64,000 nt of DNA from Ovis canadensis (GCF_042477335.2 NC_091255.1:38170501-38234500), one strand, 5' to 3'. Shown: positions 33,760 to 46,179, counted from the stretch's first letter. A program made the numbers and translations. Notes: generated from the sequence alone by a model not told the origin.

Positions 33760-34790
33760 ACCAAGAATTGTTCAAGTAAGAATTATTTTGGCGGCAGAGA
33801 ATGCGAACATGCAAACGGAGATAAAAGCACCCAGTAACCGAAATGTCCGTACCCCCCATGTCTGCTTCAGAGTATTTTGTCCTCTCACGGCCATACAAAG
33901 AAATTCCCCACACAGCTTTCTATCAGCGTCATTTTCAAACATACACAAAATAGAGATAACCCAGTTCTGATGATTATCAGCATTTCATCCATCTTGTTTC
34001 ATCTTTTCTGCCCCATCCAGTTTTTTGTGTTGAATAATTTTTTAAAAAAATCCCCAATATCATATTATTTTTTGCTGACTTAAAAAAAAAAATCCTTCCC
34101 AAGTGATTTTAATGTCAGCTGAGATTTGAAATGCATGCAGCAAAGCCTCTTAAAGTCATGGGCAAATGTTTAAGCCATTTAGGAGACCAAATCCTTCACA
34201 GTGCGTCGTAATCAAATAAAAGCCTCAGAATCCAGCTGACACGAGTGTAATGCATGTGCAGTTTCTCATGCGCTGAGTAATCCCGCATTAAGGGTAAGCA
34301 GCTCGTGTAAGAAGGTAATTAACACCATTCAGCTAAAATGAATTTTCGTGAATTTTTCTCCCTGCCTTTGTTCTCCAAAATCTATAAACAATATTAATGC
34401 AGTTTAATTTTCATGACATACTCATAATCACAAAAACACACCACTCGACAGACCTTTCTCCCCAAAAGCCAGTGCACAGGGTCCCTGAACCTGCCTGGGA
34501 CCCAGAGGTCTTGGTCCTTTCTGTTTAAACCCCTCCTGTCTCCCGTAGACTCCATACTGCCATGACCTAATGTTGTAGGTAAGATACCTCCAGTGGCTTC
34601 CAATTTACCCAATTCGAAATCATTTGCAATACAACAGTCGGCTGTAAATACATGACATTAGATTGACTCTGCTCTCAGTGGGAAAACAGCTAATAAACAA
34701 AGGAAAAACAAATGGTCTTTTGATGGGAAAAAAGAGAAAGAAGAATTATTTAGAATGTTTATCATTCATTCCTTCTGTGAGTGCTTGCTG
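33760..34790. other. No gene recognised
   Basis: AT-rich, unclassified. A-rich run at about 34081-34091. Confidence 0.45.
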
Positions 34791-34797
34791 AGTATCT

Positions 34798-35009
34798 GTG
34801 CTGTGCTTAGTCGCTCAGTAGTGTCTGACTCTTTGTTAACCCATGGACTGTAGCCCTCCAGGCTCCTCTATCCATGAGGATTCTCCAGGCAAGAATACTG
34901 GAGTGGGTTGCCATGCCCTCCTCCAGGGGATCTTCCCGACCTAGGGATTGAACCTAGGTCTCCCACATTGCAGGTGGATTCTTCCGTTTGAGCCACCAGG
35001 GAAGCCCAA
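34798..35009 (-). mobile_element. Bov-tA SINE
   Basis: Antisense full-length Bov-tA ending 'gagccaccagggaagccca'. Confidence 0.93.
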
Positions 35010-35034
35010 GATTGCTGGAGTGGGTACTACTGGG

Positions 35035-35130
35035 GTCTACTGAGTACTATATGCCAAATATTGTTCTAGGTGTTTGGAATATATCAAAGAGTCAAAGAGA
35101 CAAAGATCCCTGCTATCAGGGTGCTTACCA
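35035..35130 (+). mobile_element. L2-like LINE 3' fragment
   Basis: 'tactatatgccaaatattgt', 'ctaggtgtttggaatatatc' and 'gatccctgctatcagggtgc' resemble the L2 3' end. Confidence 0.5.
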
Positions 35131-35689
35131 AAGGAATTGTATTGCACCTCCCCAGAAAGAGCCCCGACAGTCTGCCTTGCCCACCCATCAGCTTTGTTAC
35201 TCCTGTAGTCAGTTGTTGCCAGCACATCCCCGTCGCAGCCTTCTTGTTTCAGGAGGCTGGCACCATAGCATCTATACCATCCCTACCATAGATACCATAG
35301 TATCTATAGCAAGGGGAGGCGGGCAAGATGGGGAAGTGGTATATTTCTCAGAACACCCCAAGCTGGACTTGGGATGGACTGACACTTTGGGCAGAGAGGA
35401 TGAAGAAACTAGTATCAAAAGCACAGACAAACCCAAGTGATCAGTTATCTGATGGTGGACCAAGAAGAAGGACTTGGGATGAAGTTGGTGGGTGTTGTAC
35501 ATATCTGTAAATTGCAGGAGAGCATTGTGATCAATTGACAATATCTGCTGTGGACTCTGGAATGGGGAGTAAAGGAGGTAATTACTCTCTTAATTCCTGT
35601 GCTAAAAATTTGAAATCCCTCTCTCCTTAACTCCCTTCCCTCCTGCCCTGCCTCCAATGATCCGTTTTCTGTTCCTGTGGCTTAGTTTT

Positions 35690-37560
35690 CTTGCGTTTTG
35701 TACAGAGGAAATCATACAAAATGTGCTTTTTTATAAGTTCATCAGGTTTCTTTCATTCCGTGTTATAATCTGGAGATTCATCCTCATCGCTAGCTGTATC
35801 AATAATTCATTCTTCCTGAGTCGTACTATTCTGTTGTACGATATGCAACAATTTGTATCTGTTGACCTGCTGAAAGATTGATGACTATTCCAGTTTTGGC
35901 TATTACAAATAAAGCTGATAGTCATCTGTGCACAAGTCTTTGTTCAGATGAAGATTTTCCTTTTCCTTGAGTAAATATCTAGGACTAGAATGACTGGATT
36001 ACATGATAGGGGGTTGTTTTACTTAAGAAGCAGCCAACTGTTTTCCAAAGTGGTTGGACCATTTCACATTCCTGTCAGCAATGCGCGAGACTCGCAGTCC
36101 CTCTATATCCCGGCCAATGATTGGTGAGGTCGGTCTTTTAAATGCTAGTTATGTGCACAGGGATATTTAAATCAGTATTTTAAAAGCAAAGTTTAGGTTA
36201 CTAATCTGAGACTTTCTTTTCTAATACAAGAATTTAAAACTATAAATTCCCTTTGAGCTCTGCTTGAGCTGTATCTCACAAATTTTAAGTTATATGTGCT
36301 TTTTATTCAATTCAAAAATGTTCTGATTTTCCCTTTGAGTTATGGACTCTATAAGTGTGTTCCTTAGTTTCCAAATATTTGGAAGATTTTCTAGATATCT
36401 TTATGTAAATGGTTTCTAATTTAATCCTATCGTGGTGAGAAACATATGCTTTGTATAATTTCAGTCATTTAAAATTTATTGACACTTGTCTTATGGCCCA
36501 GAATGTGGTTTGTCTTGGTGAATGTACCATTGTTGTTGGTGGGTTGTTCTATAAATGCCAGTTGGTCAAGTTGGTTGGTAATGTTCCAGTAATGTATCTC
36601 CCTGCTGATTTTTTCTCTGTACATTTTTTAAATCAACTATTATGGGTGTTGAGATTTGCAACTATCACTGTGGAGTCGTCTATTTCTCTTTGCAGTTCTA
36701 TCAGTGTTTATCTACTACATGTTGAAACTTTATTATCAGGTACATATGTGTTTAGGATTGCTATGTTATGAATCCATCCATTTATCACTATGAAATGACC
36801 TTCTTTATCTTTGGCCATATTCTTTGCTCTAAAATCTATTCTGTCTGACATACTGTAGCCACTCCAATCTTCTTTTGAATAGTGTTAACATGGAATATCT
36901 TTTCCAACCTTTTTGCTCTTAACAATTTGTTTCCTTATATTTAAAGTACATTTCTTTTAGGTGGCATATTTTGGTCTTTTTTTTTTTTAATAAAATCTGA
37001 CAATCTCTGCCTTGGGCATGATTCAACCACTTATGTTTAATTTAATTGTTGATATGGTAAAGTTTATCATCTTATGATTTGTTTTCTGTTTGACCCATCT
37101 GCTATTTGTTTTCTTCAGCTTTATTTTTTCTGTCTTCTTTTCAGAAAATTGAATAACTTTATTATCCACTTACCTTTTCTTTGCTGGTTCATTAGCTATA
37201 GTTAGTTCAGTCACTCAGTCATTTCTGAGTCTGCGACCGCATGGACTGCAGCATGCCAGGCTTCCCTGTCCATCACCAACTCCCAGAGCCTGATCAAACT
37301 CATGTCCATTGAGTCAGTGATGCCATCAAACCATCTCATCCTCTGTCATCCCTTTCTCCTCCTGCCCCCAATCCCTCCCAGCATCAGTGTCTTTTCCAGC
37401 TATTAGCTGTAAAGTCTGTTATAAAAATCTATTTTCAAGTAGTACCTACCACTTCATGTATAGTATGATTATACTTTAATTTGTCTCCTCCTGGCCTTTA
37501 TACAATTTTTGTCATGTATTTTACAAGTAGGTAAAGTAAATAATTTTATCATATTGAGTT
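35690..37560 (-). mobile_element. Ancient L1 ORF2 remnant
   Basis: A long antisense L1: 'ccagttttggctattacaaa' (35890s), 'ggccaatgattggtgaggt' (36112-36130) and 'ctttgagctctgcttgagct' (36253-36272). It is interrupted by a BovB fragment at 37200-37399. AT-rich and non-coding. Confidence 0.65.
37200..37399 (-). mobile_element. BovB 3'-end fragment
   Basis: About 200 bp of antisense BovB tail, 'agttcagtcactcagtcatt' to 'catcagtgtcttttcc', inserted in L1. A short AGCTAT-like duplication is possible. Confidence 0.87.
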
Positions 37561-37674
37561 TTGCTTGTAGATTTGTTATGCAAGATCAGAGTAACATTTA
37601 ATCTAGAACTAATGCTCTCCACTACTGAGGCAAAAGCCTTCTGAGTACTCTGCTTAATGCATGACTTATGTGAG

Positions 37675-37785
37675 TTTTCAAAGTGGTTTGTGGGTCCAGG
37701 CTCTGTCAGTTGCTGGCAGCATGGCCTTGGCTGAGTCACTTAGCATCCTGGACCTTAGCTTGCTCACCTCTGCCCTGAGATGCTT
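37675..37785 (+). mobile_element. MIR SINE fragment
   Basis: 'tgtgggtccaggctctgtca' and 'tggccttggctgagtcactt' match sense MIR. Confidence 0.6.
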
Positions 37786-38960
37786 CAGTTGACCAGTGTC
37801 CCAGGCAATGAGGGGCAGGCCCATCCAGCCCAAGGTAGTAGGACAGCCTTAGTCATCAGAGGGGAAGAGAGATTCATCACCTGCCTTCATCTCCAGGCTC
37901 CCATGAATTCGTGTCCAAACAGGGGCTCTATAGGCAGAAACGGGAGAAGTTATTTCTTTACCACCTAGAAACGCAACTGGGCTCAGAGAGGACCTGACCA
38001 AGGGGATTAGGGGGTTATTCCACAACTCGGCCACAGCTGTCCCCTCAGCCTGGCGTCCTGTAGGGGCTCCAGTGTGTTTAACGGTGGAGACTGAAGATGA
38101 CACCAGTATTTGCAGGAGGAGGAGGGTCTGGGGTCTGCCACGGGGGGTGGGCAGGAGGGAGCAGAGACAGTAGCCACTGGCCAAAAGCCTCCCTGGATTA
38201 GGGCTGGCTTGTTCATGAATCTGTTAGATGCCCTTTGGAGAAACCCAGAAACAGGGGTGGGGTGGGGTGAAGTTCCTGCAGGGGGCAAAGTCCTGAGTGA
38301 CTGAAGCAGGAGCCTGCAGACTGTTGCTGATTGCCTCTCTGTTTCCTCCTCCTGCCTCTGTTCACTCTCGCAGCCAAGGGCTGGGATCTCTCATTTCATC
38401 TCTTCTTCCCTAGGTCCCTAGGGGTTCACGGTGGTTGTAATGGATTGTTTTAAATGTTTCAAAAACTCTAATGGAAACCATAATACATCTGTTTTCTGCT
38501 TTTTGCAGACCCAGTTATGGATGCATTTGATTAATAAATAATGGGGAAATGAATTAATTATTCCTTAATGATTAGTCTCTTCAGCAGACAGCCTATATCA
38601 AGACAATATGGGATAAATGGGAGAAAAATAATAAAGCAGGGTCTCAGTATTGAATTGGTCAGAAAGTAACATAGGATCAGAGGCTCTTTAGGGTTCTTTC
38701 CAGGCCCAAAACCCTTCTAGAAAAAGACTGCATGGTCTAGAACTGCCCAAGGCTGGTGGTACCAGTGGTCTGGGGGAGTGACTGAGGAGAAAGGCATGTT
38801 ACAGCTATTTCTTCCCAACTCTGCAAAATCAGGAGGTTATTAGGCTAAAAGGTGGTATGTATGAGAAGCACATCAGGACTGAGTCACCATACCCCAGGCA
38901 GAAACTAAAAAAAAAACAAACACTGAAACTCAAGATCAAGGTGATGTCTGCCTGCTTAAG
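37786..38960. other. No gene recognised
   Basis: No repeat or supported exon; short frames only. Confidence 0.45.
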
Positions 38961-38965
38961 TACTA

Positions 38966-39041
38966 GGTTGGCCAGAAAGTTTGTTCGGATTTTACTCTGC
39001 TATCTTATGGAAAACCTGAACGAACTGTTCGACCAACCCAA
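38966..39041. mobile_element. Mariner-type MITE, 76-bp palindrome
   Basis: The left arm starts 'ggttggccagaaagtttgtt' and the right arm is its imperfect complement ending 'gaccaaccc'. Both edges carry the TA dinucleotide typical of mariner targets (38964-38965 and 39042-39043). The transcript would fold into one long hairpin. The family is abundant in ruminants. Confidence 0.85.
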
Positions 39042-39049
39042 TAGAGCTA

Positions 39050-39575
39050 TTCAGCCCAGTGGTTCTCAAGCTGTAATGTGCATCGCAGTTACTAGGAAGA
39101 CTTTTTATTTTTCCTTCTCTTCCTTTTTTAAAAAAATTTTATATTGGAGTATAGCTGATTAGGGCTTTCCTGGTGGCTCAGTGATAAAGAATCTACCTGC
39201 AATGGAGGGAGACTCAGGAAACTCAGGTTTTATCTCTGGGTCGGGAAGAAGCCCTGGAGGAGGAAATGGCAACCCACTCCAGTGTTCTTGCCTAGAAAAA
39301 TCTCATGGACAGAGGAGCCTGGCGGGCTACAGTCCACGGGGTGGCAAAGAGTCGGACATGACTGAACGCACATAGCCAATGAACGATGCTGGGATAGTTT
39401 CAGGCGAACAGCAAAGGGTGGGAAGACTTTTAAAAACAGACAAGCGCGCCCAACTCCCAGAGTTCCTGGTTGCAAAGTTCTGGGTCGGGATCAAGAATTT
39501 CCATGTAGAACATGGTCCCAGGCCAGGCTGCTGCTGCCGGTCCAGGAAGCACACGTGAGAACCACTCCTATTTCC
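39050..39575 (+). mobile_element. MER5A-like hAT MITE interrupted by Bov-tA
   Basis: The left part 'agtggttctcaagctgtaat' (39058 onward) continues after the SINE with 'cccaactcccagagttcctg' and ends with 'gagaaccactcc' (about 39570), giving matched inverted ends. Confidence 0.75.
39162..39378 (+). mobile_element. Bov-tA SINE
   Basis: Sense Bov-tA from 'gggctttcctggtggctcag' to 'gtcggacatgactgaacgc'. Confidence 0.92.
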
Positions 39576-39970
39576 CACTTGCTCACACTCCCTAAGTGCC
39601 TTCTACCCTTTCCCTCTGGACTTTTCTCCTGCCTCTTCCCTCCTTTTTTTGTCCATTTGCTCCAGCAGCTTCCCCCTCTTGACTTTCTTCTGAACAACAA
39701 GAAACTTAATTGTCTGAAAAACTGAAATGCAGAAGAAGCAAGAAGAAAGCAAAACCACCCCTGGCTGGCAAGGGACATGAGTGGCAGCTGACTCAGGACA
39801 GCATGGATGGCCAGGATGTGAGGTCCCTCAGAGCTGACAGAGCCACCCGGGGCTGGTCCAGCTTGGCCAGGACTCCATGCGACAGTGGACGAGGCAGCAG
39901 TGGAGGAGATGGGGTCAGCTAGGGGGCAGCCTCCAAGCACAAGCTGGGCTTCAGAGCTCCTTCCCCTTAG

Positions 39971-40185
39971 AGGATCCAGGACTTGAGTGTGCACTGGAAT
40001 CCTCAGGGCTTGCAGAGTCTGGCTGCAGGGCCCTGTCCCCGAGGCCTCTCAGTTCAGGTCTGGGATGGAATCCCCAGGGTAGGAAAACCGGGATGAGCTG
40101 GTCACCCAACCAGGGCTGGAGCTCTCACCCTTCTTAGAAATTCCCAGTGAGGCTGACCTGCTGGTCCCAGGACCACACCTTGAGA
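39971..40185 (+). mobile_element. MER5A-like hAT MITE
   Basis: 'gtgtgcactggaatcctcag', 'gggcttgcaga' and 'ctggtcccaggaccacacc' follow MER5A. Confidence 0.6.
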
Positions 40186-40248
40186 GCCCCCCTTCTTTGC
40201 TCCAGGCAACAGCAGAGGCTAGAATGGCTGCAGTAGCCTGGAGTCTTC

Positions 40249-40420
40249 AGAAGGGCGAAAGGAGAAGGGGGCGACTGAGGATGAGATGGTTGGATAGCAT
40301 CACCAACTCAACGGACATGAATCTGAGCAAACTCTGGGAGAAGGTGGAGGACAGGGAGGCTGGCATGCTGTAGTCCACGGAGTCACAAAGAGTCAGACAC
40401 AACTGAACGACTGAACAATA
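40249..40420 (+). mobile_element. BovB 3'-end fragment
   Basis: Sense BovB tail from 'agaagggggcgactgaggat' to 'caactgaacgactgaac'. Confidence 0.87.
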
Positions 40421-40699
40421 AACAATATTAGCATCTCCGTGTGTCACTTTTCTGCCAATATCATTGTGTTTACCAGGAACCAACACAAACCAGGTCTGTG
40501 CTGGACGTGCCCGAGTGACAATGTATGGGCCTTGGTATCTTATACAGGTCTTTACCCCAAGCTTTGCCTAATCCTTCTTACAGCCCTTCTTCCCCGAGAA
40601 CAAGCAGGGGTGTGGGGAAATGCAGGACACTGGGCATGCCTGTGTGAAGTAGTTGTTGCTGAACCACACTTGTCTGCCTGACTCTCTTTTCCCTTACTT

Positions 40700-40905
40700 A
40701 GTGTTAGTGTTAATTGCTCAGTCTTGTCTCTTTGTGACCCCATGGACTGTAGCCCACCATCCCCTGTCCATGGGATTCTCCAGGCAAGAATACTGCAGTA
40801 GGGTGTCATTTCCTCCTTTAGGGGATCTTTCCAACCCAGTGATCGAACCTGGGTCTCCTGCCTTACAGGCAGATTCTTTACCATCTGAGCCATCAGGGCT
40901 TTACC
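40700..40905 (-). mobile_element. Bov-tA SINE
   Basis: Antisense full-length Bov-tA ending 'ctgagccatcagggctttac'. Confidence 0.92.
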
Positions 40906-41379
40906 CAGAAAGTTCTTTGGTCCTTCACCTAAATACATTTTGGAACCGGCCTCCACCTTGCGAGGCTCAGCTTCTGATCTACCTCCACGACACTGTAATT
41001 TTACTGAGAGATGAGTTGACTCAGAGGGGCTTTGAGGCTACTGATTGGGGGTGGGCTGTCGAGCTGAGATGGACCAATCCTGCCCCTAGTCATTTGCCAT
41101 CTGCCCTGGCTTTGTGGGTCCCTATGGGTCCTGTCTGCAGTAAAGTGTGGAAACAAGGTTATGTGAAGTGTAGACTTGATTATTAGTGGCAGTCTTGACT
41201 GTAAAAATCTTTACAGGTGACCAGTCCTGCAGTCCTGGAGTCATTAGGCATCTGAGGAGGTGACCTAAACTTCATAGCTCTGTTTTGACTTCTACAAAAG
41301 GGGAAATGATACTCTGTGAGGTGTTTACATTCAAGAGGTTGTGAGTCTCAGAAAGCCAGCACTGAATGACACCTGGCCC
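40906..41379. other. No gene recognised
   Basis: Nothing identified. Confidence 0.45.
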
Positions 41380-41480
41380 TGTGACTGTGATGTCATTATT
41401 GTTATAATATTATCCCCTAACAAGCCGGGATCACCTGTAAGGTCACTCATCTTGTAAGTGGCAGAGTGGACTGAGTCAGG
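41380..41480 (-). mobile_element. MIR SINE fragment
   Basis: 'aaggtcactcatcttgtaag' and 'tggcagagtggactgag' read as antisense MIR. Confidence 0.55.
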
Positions 41481-41929
41481 TCACTGAGAAAGACCAGTTG
41501 TCTCTCAAGGGAAGAGATAGGAAGAGGGGCCATGAGGGCAGTAGGAGGTGTCCCATGCCCAGCCGACTGGGAGGATGAGCCCCGATCAGACCTGGCCCAG
41601 CTCTGTGTGGCCCTGTCTGGTGGAAATGCAGCCCCTCCTGTCCTCCTTGCTCTCCCCCTGCTTGCCCTGGGTGGTGAGTGCTCACGGGCTCATGGCCCTG
41701 CCATCTGCAGTGACACAGAGCAGCGTGGAAGCCCAGTCAGGGTCACCTTCCTGGTGCGCAGCTCAGCCAGGGTGAAGCGGAGACATGCTGGTTCATGACT
41801 CACCTGCAGCGTGAGGTGCTCGCCTGCCCTGGCTGCTGCCCAGCTTGCTCCACCCGCCTGGTGCTCCGCAAGGCTCGGGAGAGTCTGTCAGCAGCTTAAG
41901 GTGGGGTGGGGAGGGTGGTCAGAGAGGGC

Positions 41930-42090
41930 TCGACAGGCAGCCTGCAGACCTGGGCCCCAGTCCTGGCTCTGCTGCTCTTCAGCTGCTTGAACTTGGGAAA
42001 CTCAGGTCACCTGAAGGTTTCAGAGTCCCCTTCTCTAAATGGACAGAGTTATTCAAGGTCCTCACTCTTCAAAGTGTCTTAAGGACACTT
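41930..42090 (+). mobile_element. MIR SINE
   Basis: 'cagacctgggccccagtcct', 'ttgggaaactcaggtcacct' and 'tctaaatggacagagtta' in sense order. Confidence 0.65.
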
Positions 42091-42390
42091 TAAATGCAGC
42101 AGTGATACCGCCTGGTACCTATAAGAAATGGAAGCCCTCCCTGAGTTGGAGTCTTCTTTCAGTGAGACCCCCGGGGGATCTGCATCCCATTGGCAGGGTG
42201 CTGCTCCCATCATCTCTGGGATGGAGTGTGGTGCTTGTGGCCTCTACTTCTGTGCCATCAGGGATCCCTGAGATACTGTCCTGCCCTGGCAGATGCTCGC
42301 TTGCAGACCAAGCCTTGCCCCATGGGAACACCCCGACATTGCACACACATTGCCTAAGTGTGCCTTCTCAGTTCTGGCTCTTAACCCAGG

Positions 42391-42610
42391 TGCGTGCATG
42401 TGTGCTAAGTCGCTTCAGTCGTGTCCGACTCTTTGTGACTTTATGGACTGTAGCCCACCAGGCTCCTCTGTCCATGGGATCTCCCAGGCAAGAATATTGG
42501 AGTGGATTGCTATGCCTTTCTCCAAGGTATCTTCCTGACCCCGGGATCGAACCTGGGTTCTCCTACCACTGCAGACAGATTGTTTACCTTCTGGGCCACC
42601 GTCTGAGGGG
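42391..42610 (-). mobile_element. Bov-tA SINE
   Basis: Antisense Bov-tA from 'gtgcatgtgtgctaagtcgc' to 'gggccaccgtctgaggggaa'. Confidence 0.9.
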
Positions 42611-42882
42611 AAGCCCTCAGGTTCCCAAGTCCAGCCTAATTCTGAGAAGCCAGGCTGGTGGCCGAGCACAGAGCTTCCAGAAGCTTCCATGGTGTTAGGA
42701 TAACCCATGTACTGTCTCCACCCACCCCGTTCTGTGCGTTTCTTCCTAAGAGGTGCTGAGCTGAATATATGATTCCAGGATTTGCGCAGAGGCAGGTGAA
42801 ACAAATGAGAAGAAGTTGCCCTAAAGCTGGGAGTTTGGGTATCGTTATGGAACCACATAGACTCAGAAGCAGGTTGTGTGTG

Positions 42883-43098
42883 TATGTGTGCATGCTAAGT
42901 TGCTTCAGTCATGTCTGACTCTTTGCGATCCTATGGATTGTAGCCATCCAGGCTCCTCTGTCCGTGGGCAAGAATTTTGGAGTGGGTTGCCACGGCCTCC
43001 TCCGGGGCATCTTCCCGACCCAGAGATCAAACCCATGTCTTTTATGTCTCCTGTATTGGCAGGCAGGTTCTTTACCACTAGTGCCTCCCAGAAAGCCC
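42883..43098 (-). mobile_element. Bov-tA SINE
   Basis: Antisense Bov-tA with a small insertion ('gtcttttatgtctcctg') in the head and a deletion of the 'gatttcccag' segment. Confidence 0.9.
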
Positions 43099-44212
43099 CA
43101 GAAAGAGTTAATGTCGAGTTGAAGCAAAAGGCCAGTTGAATCTTTTATTTAGGTAACTACCTCATACCACAAAAGATATGAGGCAGCATCTAAGAAACAC
43201 ATACACAGTTAGGGTGAGAAATAAATAAAAAGTACAAAATTAGACCATGGAAAATATAAATTAGTGATGATGAGCTTGTGAAGGTTGACCGTCCCCCCGT
43301 CCCCCACCCCGAATCCAGGTACTCCAGTTGGGTTGCACTGAATTAGATGCAGCTGAATCAAGATAAAAATAGAATACTGCTCTTAAAATCAAGAAATGAG
43401 TGACTCAAGGACAGTGCAGCGGAGCCCAGCTTGCTTGTCAGAAAAACCTCAGAGGGTTTCATTTGACCGAAAGCTTGACACGAGCCCCCCCAACATGGTC
43501 CAGCTGTGCAAGTCGGGGGCAGCATTGGTGGTTCCCGGTGTCCAGAGCCAAGGAAGGGGGCCCCTGCCCTCAGCACTGGCTCTGCATTTGCCTTGTCAGC
43601 CGGCAATTTGAAATATACACCCATGTGCTGACTGGACGAGCTGGACGACACGGAAGGATGAGTGAGGCAGGCCATCCAGGGGCTCACACAGTCTGTCTGA
43701 AGAGCCGAAGGAGCAGCAATGCCAAATGATGTGTGCTCGAAGAACTCTCATTTGGACTTCTATACTTGGTTCCAATATATATATATTTTTTAAGGGACAT
43801 TAATGAGAGGAGCCTTGGAGGACGGGACTTCTCATCGACTGCCCAAGCCCACAGTGGAGTTATTGCCATAAAACCCCACTATGCAAATGTTAGGGGCTCT
43901 CCAGACCCTCACAGACAGTTAGGGCACCAGCGGCAGTCAGCCAGTGGCCAGGGGCAGGGGTTTGGGTGTCTTGATGGAGCCTGGCCCTCATAGCCATCTC
44001 TGGACATCCTGGCAGGTGTTTTGAAAGCCCCTGGCTCCTGTGGGTCCTGTTACAGGAGGTGCTGCAGAGACAGGGAATCTGTTTGGTGCTTTTCCATCAG
44101 ATGGCACCTGGGCTGAATAAATGTAGACGAAATAGGTCAGTCTGAGACTTGAACCTGTCAACTCAGCCTGGAGAGGGTGAAGCAAGCATGGTTCTCAGAG
44201 TCTGCTGGACTC
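43099..44212. other. No gene recognised
   Basis: A (TA)n-like run lies at about 43776-43788; otherwise unclassified. Confidence 0.45.
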
Positions 44213-44375
44213 GGGTGTGAATTCTAATGCTGGCTCTCGACAGTTTCAGAGCTAGTCCTGAAACTACCTTGAGACTTAGTTTCCTCACCTGTAAAATGGG
44301 GATCTGAACCCCAAACCCACAGAGTTGTAAGCATCAAATGAAGTCTTGAAAGTAAGTGACGAGCCCAGTGAACAC
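44213..44375 (+). mobile_element. MIR SINE
   Basis: 'gtgaattctaatgctggctc', 'tcctcacctgtaaaatgggg' and 'agagttgtaagcatcaaatg' match sense MIR. Confidence 0.8.
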
Positions 44376-45594
44376 TGACCCACCTTCCTTTCCTCCACCA
44401 TCCCACCTGCTTCAGTCTCGTCCACAGTCCTGTCTTCAGCCCCTGCCTCCAACTCCATGTATGAGCCCCTTTCTGAGTGTAAATTCTGCACATTCTAGGC
44501 CTGTTGGGCAGTTCTGCTGATCAGTATCCCCTGCACCCCCAGCTCTGCTTTTGCAGAGGAAAAGGCCCGATTCTGAGCAAGCCTGCACCTTCCCCTGACC
44601 TCTCCTGATTCCACGGTGGGAGTGTTTTCTGAAGCCTGTGACACGACCACTCCCCCTGCCCCTTGAGGGAGACTGGGATGTCTCCTGGGCATCTGTTGTC
44701 CACCCACATGGTCTCTGTCCCTCTCCCCTCCTCCCTGCAGCCATCACTTTGGTTCAGTTTCTTGTTATTGCCCCTGCTTTCAAATGCCCCCCGCCCCCGG
44801 CCCCTGCAGTCTCCATGCCTCTCCTCCCCAGCCCCTGCTGCAAGTGACACCAGGTTTCTCTTCCTCAGTCAGAGCCTAGCCGAGTCACCCTCCAGACCAC
44901 GGAGTCATCGAAAGTCCCTCCTTGCTTTCCAAGTGCCAGGTTCCTCATCTGGCTTTCAACGTCCTCCAAGCTCAGCAGTGAGGAGCCCGAGCCCTGGTCG
45001 CCGGCGTCTGTGTACGCTTTCTGGGCCATCTTTTTATTCTTCCCTTCCTTTCCCTCTGGGCCTCTCCAGGTGCCGGCTCTGCCCGGCAAGCTCTTATCTG
45101 TTGCTTGGGACCCAGAAGCTGAAGCCACACGTCACCCCCCTTCTCCCCCAGCCCTCTTCCTCATCTGGGCTTTCAGGCCCCTGTGAGACCGTGCTCCTTC
45201 CGCATACATTTTCGAGGCCCTGTGTACTTGCTTGCTTTCTCCTAGGCTAACAAACAGTTCCTCCAGGACTTGGAGAGAGTTTAGCTCTTCCTGCAGCCCC
45301 AGAGCACGCACCGCGCAGGTAGGCAGGCCTTTCCAGCCGGCTCTGCTCTGAACCAACCTCACAGCCTCACTGGCCCCTCCACGGCAGAGAGGAGAGCCTG
45401 TGAGCAGGAAGAAGTGCTCTTCCCAGGGCTCGGGGCTGGGCGCCTTTCCACACCTTTCAGCATTGGTTGCTGGGGGAGGAAGTGCCTGTTGCTGTGGGGG
45501 TGTCTTTCTGGCATGTGCATGGCAGGTGTGAGGGCCTGTTTGTGTGTGAACAGGGCAGATGGGATGCGGAAGCCTTGTGACTGTGAGGTTTTTA
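44376..45594. other. No gene recognised; CT-rich sequence
   Basis: Pyrimidine-rich on the plus strand, giving long but low-complexity open frames (for example 44663-45250) with no family resemblance. Confidence 0.45.
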
Positions 45595-45895
45595 TGTGTG
45601 TGTGTGAATGTGTGTGTGCAGCGGGTGAGGGACATGTGACGTGTGCGTGCGTGGGATGTTGATGTATATGGAAGGTGTAGGTAAGAAATGTGGGTGTGTG
45701 TGGGTGTGTGGGGAGAGTGTATCGGGGATAGATTGTGTGCGAGTTGGGTGCGTGTGATGGGAGAGGTTGGTGTGCACGTAGTGTGTGTGTGCCTGTGGGC
45801 ATGTTTATGAGGGGACGCGGAGGGGGTGTACATTGGGAATGTGTGCAGAGGGCTGGGATGTGAGTACACGTGTGTGGTGTGTGTATGTGCATTTT
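45595..45895 (+). repeat. Degenerate (TG)n-rich tract
   Basis: Interrupted TGTG/TGCG/GGGTGTG motifs over 300 bp. The complementary CA-rich strand removes stop codons and creates a long spurious minus-strand frame (45132-46202). Confidence 0.85.
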
Positions 45896-46161
45896 GGGGG
45901 GAGTGTAAACTCACCCCCTCTTGTGAAAGGACGCGTCCTCCCCTGCCTTTATCCACAAAAGATGCCCAACCAGGAGAGCGTGGAGCAAGCAAAGCTTTGG
46001 AAAATAGAGCGACTGAATTATAAAACCGCTTGGTACATTGTTGAGGGATTAAAAATGAGCTGCTCATCCCAAAATTCCTGGAATGTCTTGGAGGTTTTAG
46101 AGGCCGGGTGGCCCTGCCCCATCCTGACTGCTGCTTGGGGGCGACCTGCTTGCTGGTCTCC

Positions 46162-46179
46162 GGGTGGGTGGGGTGGGGG
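46162..46179 (+). other. G-quadruplex motif
   Basis: Four G-runs of 3-5 separated by single T bases. Confidence 0.7.

Noticed and set aside
44663-45250. 195-codon Ser/Pro/Leu-rich open frame
   Set aside because: Pyrimidine-rich DNA gives chance open frames; no recognisable protein.
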